Below, piece after piece: positions 11,411 to 22,836 of a stretch of DNA of 64,000 bases (positions are counted from its first letter, which is position 1; each line of letters opens with the position of its first letter). The notes beneath the pieces were generated by a model. The model saw only the letters and a list, made by a program, of their open reading frames with translations, was not told where the DNA came from and ran no database searches. The DNA lies in assembly GCA_905116865.2 (NCBI GenBank), contig CAJHNH020006979.1, positions 296,252 to 360,251 of the forward strand. Reading direction: 5' to 3'. This stretch comes from Candidula unifasciata (taxonomy: Eukaryota > Mollusca > Gastropoda > Stylommatophora > Geomitridae). The position numbers and the translations under genes are program-made.

Positions 11411-11982
11411 GGTGTAAATGATGTTCAATGCAAGACTTGTAGTGATTCGTAGCCTGTCAAGACGACCTCACCTTCACGGGTTAGAGCCTGGTTCACCCAG
11501 GAACTTCCTGGAAGGCTGGAAGTTCCCTCTACCCCGTCTTCCCTCCCCAACCCACCCTCCTCTCGGTGGGAAAAAGAATTCCAGGTCCCATCAATCAGCT
11601 ATTGAGTTGACTGCATCGTGCGACACTGAAAGATGTGGATTTCACTAGAAATGTTTTAATGTCTGTCTCCTGGAGATGTGTGTTTGCAAAGTGCATTTTT
11701 TTGTCTTGCCACAGAATTAGCCTGGTGCCTTATGCTGTTCATCTCCTGGTTTGTTGGGACTGTTGTTTCAGTCAACAATGAAAAGCGATTTAAGTGAAAC
11801 ATTGAAGTGCTGGCATCTCTAACTGCTGCCCTGTGCATTTATGCGAGTGCGATCTGTTGGTTTTGCATGAATGCTATCGACATTTCATATAGAGTGTCTG
11901 TTTTACTTTTTTCATCCATCTTTTTCTCGATTTCCCTCTTGGCTTGTAACCTGCTGTTCTCGTGTAGTCACTCTAGCTGCTG
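11411..11982. other. Unique/unclassified intergenic sequence
   Basis: No recognisable coding region. Small open frames at 11418-11648 and 11656-11838 have no family resemblance and unremarkable composition. Confidence 0.3.
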
Positions 11983-12507
11983 ACCGGTGTTGCTACTTTG
12001 GATGTTTTACATCCAGATTTAGATGTTTTCCTTTGCATTTAGATGGCGTTTTTGACGTTTAGATGGTAGATGTTTTCTACACATTTTTAATTTGGAGGGA
12101 ATTTATTAAATATAACCTAAGAAACATGATGAAATTCGACCTTTTAAATGCTATCTTGACAATACAATAGGAGTAGGAAAGGGCTGGTCCACTTATCGGC
12201 TTCCTGGTTGGGTATTTGAAGAAACTGAAACAGCTAACGCATACCAGTCATTCTGGATCGGAAGCTTCAACTTCATCCTCCAAGTTAAGTTTATCCTGTG
12301 GATCTTGTAAGGCAGACTTCATAAAGATGAGGGCACGATTCTATAGGATACGTCATATCAATTGCTATGTAATTTGTGACTCTTTCCATTTGGATGGTTT
12401 TTTTTTTTTTTTTATAGATGTTTTCTACGCAAATTTAGATATTTTTAGATATTTTTTGACTCCGTTTTGGATGTTTTTTGTCAAAGAAAGTGGCAACACT
12501 GATTTTC
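11983..12507. mobile_element. Possible non-autonomous DNA transposon with CAGTGTTGCCAC-type ends
   Basis: The left end reads CGGTGTTGCTACTTTGGATG and the right end, on the reverse strand, reads CAGTGTTGCCACTTTCTTTG. The subterminal regions share AGATGTTTTCTACACA and AGATGTTTTCTACGCA. About 525 bp, with no transposase frame. Such CAGTGTTG(C) ends are common among hAT elements. No target duplication was seen, so the boundaries are tentative. Confidence 0.4.
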
Positions 12508-12999
12508 TTCCACTCTGACCAGGTGATCATGAAATCAATGACCGCTACTGTGCCTACCATTCTCAATTCCCTATTACTAACTCTGTCTCTTCTTGTTATT
12601 TCAGTGCAATGTTTTTATACATCTCTAACTGCTGCAATTTGTGACCTTTAAAAAAAAAAAAAAAAGGGTTCGTTCGTTCCTGTAACTTAGTTTTCATGTT
12701 TCTCTATGATTTCCCATGCCTGGCATTGACTGCAGAACATGTGTATGAATAGAGCATCCATCAGGTTTTTTTTTTTTGTATAAAGAAACGGAGGTGTCTA
12801 CAAAGGGAACTGGCATCCCACTCGTGCTTAACAGTAAAGGACCCATGTCCTGTCATTAGTCGTCTTGTTTATATTGGACTAGACCTATATTTTCTAGTTA
12901 TGGGGTGGCCTATTTTAAATGAATTTGGAAGCCCCCAGAGACAGTTTTGTCTTCATTTTTCACGCCGTCTCTTCTGTTTTGTTTGCAGCATCTCTCAAA

Positions 13000-13200
13000 C
13001 AGCTCATTTCACAGGCATATCATAATCATCATCCTTGGTGACTGGGCTGGGCGATCATGTCTCTCCAGAATCTGCAATCATCACCAGCATGTACCAGTTC
13101 GTGTGCTGTTACCCCTCTATGCCATAGCAAAAGGTTGTCAAGAATCTTCTTTTTTAATCTCTTCACAGCATGTTTCAGTGTCATTTCCTCCTATAACATG
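13000..13200 (-). mobile_element. LINE 3'-terminal fragment
   Basis: The minus strand encodes a C-terminal tail ending HELVHAGDDCRFWRDMIAQP (LINE ORF2 end of the DR..WR..V type), then stops and a GGATGATGATTATGAT tail. A related tail with HAAGDLGLWRDISPTQGT is at 52895-52975 on the plus strand. Confidence 0.6.
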
Positions 13201-13247
13201 AGGGGGAAAATGAACACTGTTTCTTTCTGATAAGCTGTTTTGGAGCC

Positions 13248-13248
<1 letters not shown>

Positions 13249-13308
<60 letters not shown>
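13249..13308. repeat. (GT)n dinucleotide microsatellite
   Basis: About 60 bp of uninterrupted GT. Confidence 0.97.
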
Positions 13309-13311
<3 letters not shown>

Positions 13312-13444
13312 AATGTCTATCCAAGGAACTGTAAGAATCATCCTTTAGAATGACATTTCAGAGGCCTCAGTAAATTGTTTGGCTTGCTAATTAATTGTCC
13401 AGGATTCATAACTATATCAAAGCAATGTTTCCCCGTTGTAAATT

Positions 13445-13980
13445 TGAACAAAGAAGACTCAAACAATAGATTGTACAATTTATTGCCTGGCATATTTCGC
13501 TGTGTCTCGTCAGGTGGATACTACAGTAACAATTATCGAGTCGCTGAGCACATTCCAGAAATGGGTGGGAGAAGCCATGCAAAATAATATTCAAAATGAG
13601 AATACTAGCCGCAAAATTCATCCCTCTATAGCACGCCATCTTCTAAAATCTGGAAACGTGGTGACTAAAAATAAAGCATTTCAAATCGTTTATACGTCAA
13701 CCAATGGCAGAACGCTATGATTTCTCGAAGCCTCGGTGATTCGTCACCTGCGCCCGGAACTCTGTATTCAGAAAGAGATGGTTCTGTCATTACGGCTGCC
13801 CTAGTAAAAACAGACAGTGATGTTTGATCGTTATTGAAATTGTACTTCAGTTATAAAGAATTTACTTATTTGCTTCATTTATGTTATTGTTACTGTAGTA
13901 TGCACCTGACAAGATAAAGCGAAATATGCCAGGCAATAAATTGTGCGATGCGATCTATTGTTTGTGTCTTCTTTGTTCAA
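13445..13980 (+). mobile_element. Truncated Penelope-like element with inverted terminal repeats
   Basis: The frame 13502-13804 encodes HPSIARHLLKSGNVVTKNKA and, after one TGA, FLEASVIRHLRPELCIQKEM. This is the C-terminal part of a GIY-YIG-type endonuclease module as in Penelope-like elements. The TGA sits where arginine is expected (LRF), consistent with CGA to TGA decay. Arms of about 88 bp at 13445-13531 and 13891-13980 are inverted copies of each other, resembling the pseudo-LTRs of this class. Reverse transcriptase is absent, so the copy is dead. Confidence 0.65.
13477..13514 (-). ncRNA. Candidate hammerhead-ribozyme-like core in the Penelope-like repeat
   Basis: The minus strand reads CCTGACGAGACACAGCGAAA followed by TATGCCAGGCAATA. 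It has CTGACGA and GAAA in hammerhead order and a short self-complementary GCC..GGC after GAAA. Stem II is very short and I cannot assign a convincing cleavage triplet. Penelope-like elements are known to carry such motifs. The inverted copy at 13905-13945 (+) has CTGACAAG. Confidence 0.35.
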
Positions 13981-14129
13981 ATCATAACTTTATTCTAAAA
14001 CTGATCATATATAGCATAAGACCATTATTTTCCTAGCCCACAATGACAAAAATATATGGATACAGTGTTCCTCATTTAAAAAAAAAAAAAGATGCAGTTT
14101 TAACCTGTTCTTTTCTGTTTTTTTCGTGG

Positions 14130-14325
14130 ATATTTATCATGGAATGGGGCGTCGCAGGTCGACCCAGCCTAAAATGGGTACCCGGATGGGCTGTCCTTGG
14201 AAAGTAAAAACGGCCGGCGTAATGCTGACCACATCACCCACAGAGTGCTGATGGTCTGTAAAAATATGGGCGCTCTTCCCATATGCCCGATACGCCTGAA
14301 AGCGTGAAAAGGGATCTTTTTTTTT
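14130..14325 (+). mobile_element. tRNA-derived SINE, family 2
   Basis: Contains GTCGCAGGTCGACCCAGCCT, GGGTACCCGGATGGGC, ACGGCCGGCGTAATGCTGAC, CACATCACCC and an end with CGCCTGAAAGCGTGAAAAGG. Its 5' head is degraded. Confidence 0.7.
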
Positions 14326-14434
14326 TTTACTCTCACTTATTCTGTTCTTTACTTCTGTGATACATCTTCTTTAGGATGTTAGTCATTTGCCTAAATACTA
14401 AAGTTTCCATACTTGTCTAAACTAAAATTTTGAG

Positions 14435-14840
14435 AGCATGCATCTTCCCTGTAGCAACATACGGATGTGAGTCGCGGACGTTCTAACAGTCTTTAAGAAA
14501 GAAATTAGGAGCTTTTGGGCGAGAATACTATAGAAAGATTACTGACATTTTCAAAGATCTGAACATCAAGGAAGATTGGCTAAAAATCAGCATCCTGTCT
14601 CGGAAGCTGAAATATTTTAGTCATTTCAGGCTCCAGACTGTAAAAGAAAAAAAAGGCATGGTACCAGGAAGGAAGGAAGGCCAGGGGCCGACCAACACGA
14701 AGATGGGAACAGGATATAAGTGACTCAGAGATATAAGAGTCAGAGTATGAAAGTACATGAGGCGGGAGAGCTGGCAAGAGTCAGAATTTCTTTCAGATAG
14801 ACCTGGACGTTCTGCAAAAGGGATGCAACATGATGATGAT
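14435..14840 (+). mobile_element. LINE ORF2 C-terminal fragment, frameshifted
   Basis: Translated pieces are ACIFPVATYGCESRTF (end of the RT thumb region), WLKISILSRKLKYFSHFRLQ, and a degraded basic tail with GMVPGRKEGQGP. The order matches the C-terminus of RTE-like LINEs. It ends ATGCAACATGATGATGATTATG. Confidence 0.7.
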
Positions 14841-15159
14841 TATGTAAATATGTGCACTGACATTCATTTATAATCCTGCTGTGACATGGTAGGTCACATA
14901 AAGCGCGAAGTCTATTTCTTTATTCCCAAAATAACGCCTTTTACTTTTTAAAAAAAATACATTTACGCACTATCTTTTTCTTTGATAAAACCATTTCTTC
15001 GTCTTCCCATTATTTCATCTGAGGCCTGTTTTATATCATGTTTTACCAAACCCTATCTATCAATCCTTTCAGTTCTTTCACAGTTCAATCAATACATGAT
15101 AATTTGTAAATTGTAAATATAGTATGGCGTGTCAGGATATGATTGGTTGTTAAATATTT

Positions 15160-15690
15160 TAAACAGATTAAGCCCAACTCCGGACTTCTGCGTGCACAAG
15201 TGGATCAGAGAAATTCAAATATTCAAAAGCTCTTTTTGGTGGATATGGTAAGTCGTGGATATATACATCCTGGATTAAGTCACTGTTGGAAAATACACAT
15301 TCTGGATTAGTTAGGTTATAAATTACGTACATAACGGATTCGGGAAATGATATGTTAAGCAGTAATTGATGGATTATGATAGTTGTGAATTAGGTAAGTT
15401 GTGAATTAGGTAAGTTGTGAATTAGGTAGGTTGTGAATTAGGTGAGTTGTGAATTAGGTAAGTTGTTAATTAGGTAAGTTGTGAATTAGGTAAAAAGTGA
15501 ATTATGTAAATTGTAAATTAGGTAAGTTGTAATGTTAGGTAAATTATGATTTGAAAAGTTGGGGTTTACGTACATCGTGGATTCGATACAATGGTTTATG
15601 TAAATTATGGATTAGGTAAGTTGTGGGTTACTGTGCATCGTGGATTTGGTAACGCGTGGATTACCTGCAACGTAAATTCAGTACATGGTG
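15160..15690. repeat. 16-bp minisatellite (GTAAGTTGTGAATTAG)n
   Basis: Degenerate repeats of a GTGGATTAGGTAAGTTGTGAATTAG-type unit, most regular at 15380-15500. Related sequence occurs in the opposite orientation at 59220-59430, upstream of the other serpin. Confidence 0.85.
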
Positions 15691-15699
15691 TCTTTAATG

Positions 15700-16589
15700 G
15701 TTCTCTTACTTTCATCTGCCTTTGTTAAAACTGAAATGACATAGGAATTTAAAATACGCAACTTGCTTTTACAACTACAATTTAGCATATTTTGTTTAAG
15801 CTATTAAAACATGCAGACGCCTTACCAATGCGTGTCATAATTTTTTTCTCTGTGAGTAACATTGATCTGTTACTTCAAATACTTTTGTCTCTAATGTTAC
15901 ATCTGCTTGGTGTGGTGTTGGTGTCTTTAATATGTCTGTTTTCTTCTTCTTTTTTTTTTTCAGACATACCCCGGATGCTACGTTTGTTAAATCGTCTATT
16001 CTCCTTTGCATGAAATTGCTGTTGTTACTTAACAGAACAACATCGTCCGCAAAATCTTCACTTTATTCTTACTAGATGTTAAAAGTCGGAGACTGTATTA
16101 TACTTTTGACGAAAATCAATAGGTAAATTCACCCAATTAACAGGCGTTGTTTGGGATCGAAAGAGTTATGGACACAGTCGAACATAATCTGCTATTGCTG
16201 TGACTTTCGATTCTTTTCAAGGTCCTCAAAAGGTTTAGATGGCTACTTTCATCAGCGACCAGATCGAACATTGACTGGCCGGGTGACGACTTCGTCGTCG
16301 GTCGGAACAGTATTTGGGTCTGTCTCCTTTGATCCCAACAATACTGCAGGAGTCCCTTTCAGGGCTCTTTATAGCGTACAATGCTAAACCATTTTATATG
16401 GCCCACATAACCTAGTCACAATTATAACCTAAAGCTCCTCCTTCAGGGATGCTGGTTTAGCACATTATCTGATCGGATCGGAAGATAGATATGCTCATTG
16501 CATTGTGGCATGCATAGATTTACAAATCCCGGCTTGTTAGTAAATGTCCTTATACACACCAGTGGCACATTGGGCATTTGAGGCCAGAC
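15700..16589. other. Unclassified intergenic sequence
   Basis: No coding similarity recognised. One poly-T run at about 15950-15960. Short open frames look random. Confidence 0.3.
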
Positions 16590-16800
16590 TCATATTTTTT
16601 AGACCAGTGTGCCCTGGATGCGCTATGTAGTTAACATTACGCAGTCCAACTTTACTTCCCATGACTTTTCCAGCTACCCATTTAAAGGTTGGTCCCACCT
16701 GAGAAGCAAAATCATGTTTGAAAAAAAAAAAAAACTGAGGATCCATCGGGTTTTGAATCCCGACCTTAGATCAGCTATGCCACGACGGCTCTCGGATAAT
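16590..16800 (-). mobile_element. tRNA-derived SINE, family 2
   Basis: The minus strand shows GGTGGGACCAACCTTTAAAT, GGTAGCTGGAAAAGTCATGG and GTTAACTACATAGCGC. The head carries GGGATTCAAAACCC, a decayed B box. Confidence 0.6.
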
Positions 16801-16844
16801 TAATATCTTCTGGGAAGTTTATACAGGGCGGATGTGAGTGTGAT

Positions 16845-17185
16845 TTGAAACGAATTGGCAGATAGACTGGATAGTTTAGCACTGCTTGGTGGTAAACTGG
16901 CGCATGACAAAAGAGATGAGGTCAAGGTCTTTCGGGAGACAGTGAACACTATGAAAGCACGAATATGTCATTGTGGTCTGGGGAATTTGCTATAACGGGG
17001 AGTAATCAAAGGATGTGACCTACGCTCAACAAGATGCAGCTTGGAGTAACCAAGGGATCTGACCGACACTCATCCATTAAGAGAGAAGGCAAGACATTGA
17101 GTCAGACTTCTGCCGCTAACTGTTGAAGATGGTCAAGAAGCGCTTATGGGAACGTCGTCAGAACTTTCAAGTCGTTTTTAAACTC
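16845..17185 (+). mobile_element. LINE RNase H 3'-end fragment
   Basis: Frameshifted version of the ELADRLDSLALLGGKLAHDK module, ending with AAGATGGTCAAGAAGCGCTT and GGGAACGTCGTC. It lies just upstream of the serpin pseudogene. Confidence 0.6.
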
Positions 17186-17346
17186 AGCGCAACTATTACT
17201 GGATGCATCTTTGTTGCAGATAGCCCCCGCATTGCAGTCCCTTTTTTAGCAACACAATTTGGTGGGTATTTCTAATGATGGGATTTCCCCCAATTTTCGA
17301 ACGCCTCTCGCAGCAGTCAGGTTGTCTTCTCAGCAACCTGCAGACA

Positions 17347-17504
17347 ATGATATCAACTCTTGTGGGATGCTGCGTCATGATCATCATGACCTCAGCTGTT
17401 GGAGACCCATTTCTAGTACTGTCAAAATCTTCGCCTGTCTTCTCCAAAGCCCTCTATCAACAGATAGCTTTGAACAAAAGCAATGTTGTCTTCTCGCCTT
17501 ACAG
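17347..17504 (+). pseudogene. Serpin pseudogene exon 1 (signal peptide and helix A)
   Basis: Starts at ATG 17347 with hydrophobic ISTLVGCCVMIIMTSAVG, then SKSSPVFSKALYQQIA and NVVFSPY, the serpin N-terminal NVVFSP motif. It ends ACAG before GTCTTT in phase 2, like exon 1 of the intact gene. An upstream in-frame ATG at 17275 exists. The 17347 start is preferred because it aligns with the intact paralogue, and a conserved TTGTCTTCT(C/T)AGCAA block precedes both starts. Confidence 0.85.
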
Positions 17505-18285
17505 GTCTTTTCATCATTGTCATCTTCATAATCATCATCTTCCCAATCACCATCTTCATTATTATCTTCATAATCATCATCTTCATCATCATCATCTTCA
17601 TAATTATCTTCATAATCATCATCTTCATAATTATCATCTTCACAATTATCTTCATAATCATCATCTTCATAATTATCTTCATAATCATCATCTTCATAAT
17701 TATCTTCATAATCATCATCTTTATAATTATCTTCATAATCATCATCTTCATAATTATCTTCATAATCATCATCTTCATAATTATCTTCATAATCATCATT
17801 TTCATAATTATCTTCATAATCATCATCTTCATAATTATCATCTTCAAAATCATCATCTTCATCATCATCAAAATCATCATCATGATCTTCAAAATCATCA
17901 TCCTCATCATCATCAACTTCATAATCATTATATTTATAATCATCATCATCTTCATAATCATCTTCATCATAATCATCTTTGTAATCATCATCTTCATAAT
18001 CATCAACTTCATCATCCTCATCTTTATAATCACTATCATCATCTTTATCATCATCATCTTAAATTCATCATCATCATAATCATCATCATATTCATCGTCA
18101 TCATCATCTGTATCATCATCTTCATCATCATCTTCACAATCATCATTTTCTTCAGCATCATCTTCATCAATGCCAACTTCATCATCATCGTCTTTATCAT
18201 CATCATCTTCACAATCTTCCTAATCATCATCTTCAATATCATCTACTTTATAATCATCATCTTCCTAATCATTATAATTAGTCGT
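17505..18285. repeat. (ATC/TTC)-rich microsatellite in intron 1
   Basis: About 780 bp of TTCATAATCATCATC-type repeats beginning almost at the exon 1 donor. Apparent NHHLH, FIIII and KMMIM proteins in this stretch are repeat artefacts. Confidence 0.97.
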
Positions 18286-18613
18286 CTGACGAGGTTGCAG
18301 CTTCACTGCTCTACAACTGCTCTCTTTCTGTGCCAGGCGACAGCACAATGCCCTGCACTGTCCTATTTGAAAACTAGTTCTGTCAATCAATCAAGTGCCG
18401 TCTTCACAGGCAAGGTTAGCTCCAATGTATCTCGAACACGCTCTGTCTCTTGTGCTGGTTGTACACTCTTTCAGACTATACTTCGTCTCAACTCTTGATA
18501 TTGTCCTCCCATTTCTATCGTGACTCACCTCTTGCTCTCTTGCCTTTGACTTGTTCTTCATTAGGGTTTTACAAGCATGTTATGTCTTTTAATGGGGCCA
18601 ATGTTTTTCAACT

Positions 18614-18652
18614 GTTTTTTTTTTTTTTTTTTTATTTTTTTATTTAACGTGT
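18614..18652. repeat. Poly-T rich tract
   Basis: Poly-T with a few A interruptions, within the unclassified intron sequence 18286-18920. Confidence 0.9.
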
Positions 18653-18924
18653 CAGTCCTAACCAAATTTTGAAGCTCGCCTTTGCAACAACAACAACAAC
18701 AACAAATAATGCTATACAGCTGTCAGATGTGATAACACTAATCGCCCCTTAATATAATTGTAGCTCATTGTTGCTGCAAACAGTCAGATACGAAAAGCGG
18801 TGTTGCACCCACACGACTGCATAAATACTCGCCATTTGTGACAAGATTCGGCCACTGCAAATTTAAGTGCTGTTCACTACACACAACCACATCACGAGCT
18901 TAGCTTGTCTCTTACAACGCATAA

Positions 18925-19650
18925 GAAAATGCGTTTGTTATATTTCTACTGCCAACCCGATAACGTCTAAGGAAGTACACTTTTCTATATTTCATTGAGG
19001 TGCGACAAAATCTAAGAGAGGATATTTGTTATATTTTCATTCATAACCCGACAACATCCAGTAGAGTCACATTTGTTATCTTTTTATTGCCAGCTCGACA
19101 ACATCCAATAGAGCCCTATTTCTAAGCTTTCTATTGCCAATCCGACAACATCCAGGAGAGTCATATTTCTTATATTTCTATTCCCAACCTGACAACATCC
19201 AAGAGAGTCATATTTCTTATCTTTCTGTTGCTAACCTGACAACATCCAATAGAGCCATATTTCTTATCTTTCTGTTGCTAAGCTGACAACATCCAATAAA
19301 GCCATATTTCTTATCTTTCTGTTGCTAACCTGACAACATCCAATAGAGCCATATTTCTTATCTTTCTGTTGCCAACATGACAACATCCAATAGAGCCATA
19401 TTTCTTAACTTTTTGTTACTAACCTAACAACATCCAATAGAGCCATATTTCTTAACTTTTTGTTACCAACCTAACAACATCCAATAGAGCCATATTTCTT
19501 AACTTTTTGTTACTAACCTGACAACATCCAATAGAGCCATATTTCTTATCTTTGTTGTTGCCAACATGACAACATCCAATAGAGCCATATTTCTTATATT
19601 TTTGGTTGCTAACCTGACAACATCCAATAGAGACACATGTTTTATCTTTC
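18925..19650. repeat. 47-bp minisatellite in pseudogene intron 1
   Basis: About 14-15 copies of CTGACAACATCCAATAGAGC followed by CATATTTCTTATCTTTCTGTTGCTAAC. The array runs up to the exon 2 acceptor. A degenerate relative in opposite orientation is present in intron 1 of the intact serpin (53380-53570). Confidence 0.95.
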
Positions 19651-19667
19651 TATTACTAAAACGACAG

Positions 19668-19792
19668 CATTCAGGCAGCTTTTGGGTGTATTGCTCTTGG
19701 GTGATGGAACCGCGTCCGCTGAGATAAATAACGTGTCATTTCTGAACCGAGACGTCGATCTAAATGTAGCATTTAAAGAGCTTTTATCGCCG
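19668..19792 (+). pseudogene. Serpin pseudogene exon 2, frameshifted
   Basis: The acceptor is ACGACAG before CATTCAGGCAGC. One frame gives SIQAAFG, then a +1 shift gives VLLLGDGTASAEINNVSFLN and DVDLNVAFKELL, matching SVQAALGMLLIG...EEINRVAFLN of the intact exon 2. The length is 125 bp against 130 bp, i.e. two codons lost plus one base gained in the TTTT run. The donor is CCG before GTATTT. Confidence 0.85.
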
Positions 19793-20249
19793 GTATTTCA
19801 ATTTATGTTAAGTACTGTCTGTTTCGTGTGGTCACATATTTTTTTTTTCACCGCATAATACAAGGCGACCTTAAATGAAAACTTATCAGTGTCACAGGAA
19901 TAAAAATATCCATACAATTGTCGTGCGATCCGTCAAAACTGTTGTTAAGGGTGTGAAGAGTAGTAAGCACATAACATCACAGTGTGAACGAACACGCTTC
20001 ACCCCTTAAATTATTTGTAAGAAACAAACCAGAACTTTGCTGCTTTTTGGTGCACGTCAAAAGTGGGTCGGCCATTTTGAACTTGTTTTTGTAACGACAT
20101 CGTGTGTGTTTGAGCTGTCATCACACGTGCTTAAGGCTATTGACATCTTTAGCAACGTTATTGTCTGGTAACAAGACAATGGCGTGGTTATTGTCATTTT
20201 TATTACTCTTGTAAGGTTATTATTTAAAGACTTCACGTGTAATCGCGTC

Positions 20250-20525
20250 TATTTTTTGTATCATGCAGTCACAAATTTAATTACATAGTCAAGTCCGTCG
20301 TTTGTAAAATTGAGTCACATGTATCATTAGTATCATTTTTCTACGATTGTCGTTTGTATTGTGTATCCACGTCTATTATTTGTATTATGTTGTCACGTCT
20401 ATCATTTGTATTATGTAGCCACGTCAATTTTTTGTATCATGTAGCCAGTAGCCATACCTATCGTGTGTATTATGTAGCCACGTCTATCATTTGTATCATG
20501 TAGCCACGGATATCATTTGTATTAT
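20250..20525. repeat. 26-bp minisatellite in pseudogene intron 2, split by the LTR element
   Basis: Units of ATCATTTGTATTATGTAGCC plus ACGTCT. It resumes after the LTR element at 27666 (ATTATGTACCCACGTCTATC). The same motif is present in intron 2 of the intact gene (52970-53220, opposite strand). Confidence 0.85.
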
Positions 20526-22767
20526 TGTGACGTGACGGGTGGTTTAAATGTTTATGTTGTTGAATAGGGATGTTCCTCTCAACCCATTCCCTCCACCAGA
20601 TTAACCGAACTAAAATCTGAGCTATGTTGCTCTCAGACAAAGTCCTGGATATCCAAGAAAACAGCCATATTGGCTCGTTAAGTACTTTAACATTAGCTGC
20701 ACTTGGTACCCACAAGAGAAGGCAAGGAATTTTAGATGTCTATCATACTTAATGAATTATTAGACAGGGCAAGTGATTCCTCCGTCATCTACCTTCTCCC
20801 GGTGTTATTATTAATAATTAAAGAATTATTATATTATTTGAGCCCCCACCAAATGGTTATTCTATCCTAACAGTTTAATTAAACATGTAAGAACAGACAT
20901 TTGGAATTTAACAAACTATGTAGTTTAAAACTTGACATACAGCTTTATTTACTACAATGAAATTACCAGTTTGTTGATTTACACAAACAGTGACTGGTTA
21001 ATGAAAGTGATACGCTTCAGCGAGACAAACAGCTCGGGGTTTAGAGTGGTATGATAATGATGATAAAAGGTTAACATAAAGGGGTTAACTCAACTTATAA
21101 GCCTCTGACAGCCGTGAGGAACTGTCAAGCTTGTCCAACTCTTCCTTGCCTGTTGTCTGCCTGTTTCGGCTTATTCTCCACTTCATCCCCACCTCGTTCT
21201 CCACATCGTTCTCCACCTCGTTCCCAGCTGGCCGAGTCTAACACAATGTAGTCTACTTCATGGACTGATCGTCACATGGGCGCTGTAATCATGGAAACAA
21301 AACACATACGTGTAGTATCTTGACTTACACTAAGAATACATGTATCAATTAATACAACATATAATAATAAAATATATCCCATCACTCCTCCTCATATTCC
21401 ACATCCTCTCCAGTCTAGTCTGGAGGTCTTTTGTCTTACATGGGCGTCACATATCCTGCCTTCCCTCCAATGCTATGTCATGATAGTTGACTTTCTAAGT
21501 CTGTTGTCCGTCATCACTCAGACTTCCAACTGGCTGACATTGATATTACATGACCACGTGGAGCAGGTTATGTGCTGAAAACTCAAACAATTTATATGTG
21601 CACTCTGTCCTGAATATTATCTTTCAGTGACAGTAAATACTGTACACCCATCATTCTCCCCCTGGGTTTATAAATCCCCTGTTTAGGTGAACACCTTAAG
21701 TGAGCACATGGTGGGCACACAAAACGTAACCGCATCCCTGCACATATGGGCATCATGGAAACAATATAATTACATTTCATTATATCAAATGTCATCGTTC
21801 ACATCTTATTTTCTACACATGAAAACATACACTAAAAAACATGTGACACAAACATACAAGAAATAGGAATAGTTTAGCAGTTCCCTAACTGAGATACTGA
21901 ATTCTCACAAAGAACTATTTCAAGCAGAATGTGCAGACAAATTAGGAAAAGGTAGTATAGACTAAGCTTAACTCCCTAACCTATGTATACAAGATTAAAA
22001 TTAATATTTTCTCTTACCGGGGAACTTCCCATTAATCGCCAAAACAGAATGCGACCGTAAAATTACCTTCACGTCGATCTGTGTTTGTTTGCCGGCAGGC
22101 TGCGATTAATGACGGGAATTCCACAGGCTCGAAGTATAAGTATCAATCTATTGTCCAAATTAAACTCCTCCCTTTACTGGGTTCTGCCCAACCCTCAAGA
22201 CGATGACTTAAGCTCCGCCTCTGAAGTACCTATCAAATCAAATTAGCTAACAAGTGGCCTGTCAGTCAATTCTGGACTGACATCCCTAGAGCGTACATTC
22301 TTAAGTGACCCAATCTAGTTTACAACGAATCTAACAAGCCGGTGTGAAAACGGTCCGTGAAGCCATTGTGTTTCCCACTTGACCCAGATCAAACATTCCT
22401 AATTGCCAAACACCTGTTCTGCCAAGAATTACACTGACTTGCGAAACTTCGACCTCCCGGCTCCACAATGTCTAGCGTCCACTCAATTTACCTGTTCAAA
22501 AGGGCCCCGCTCAGTCTCTACAGTCTGGTCAGGAGATAACATTCTGACACTAGCGTGAGAAAGGAAATTCTCTAGCCCCGGTGTAATTGCGTAACATTAC
22601 CAAGACTCAGTCGCTTTGTCTGGACTAAGGACTGGAAACATTTAAATCAATTTGGTTTAAAGTAATATGAGGGTAAAGGGCAGAGTAAATATAATCCTGT
22701 CTCTTTAGAACCAGAAGAACTTGTTACAAGTACTAACTTCTGGAATCACTGAGATCGTATCGTGACA
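20526..22767 (-). repeat. LTR (3' LTR in element orientation), 2242 bp
   Basis: Near-identical to 25412-27665. It lacks one 12-bp TCCACCTCGTTC repeat unit that the other LTR has near 26100. Confidence 0.93.
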
Positions 22768-22828
22768 GGCCCTCCGTTAAGTTGGTCGTAGCGCGCTTAA
22801 GACCAATTTTACGACACTCAGTGATTCC
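22742..22828. promoter_or_regulatory. Long inverted repeat spanning the LTR/interior junction
   Basis: GGAATCACTGAG (22742-22753) and CTCAGTGATTCC (22817-22828) are perfect inverted arms, with nested TTGGTC/GACCAA and GTCGT/ACGAC pairs. The outer arm is in the LTR and the inner arm in the interior, so only this junction can form the hairpin. In element orientation it covers the polypurine-tract region. Function unknown. Confidence 0.6.
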
Positions 22829-22836
22829 CAAGAATG

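Noticed and set aside
17422..18498. His/Ile/Met-rich frames of 200-400 codons
   Set aside because: Only the first part of the plus-strand frame (17347-17504) is coding-like (serpin exon 1); the rest is translated ATC/TTC repeat.
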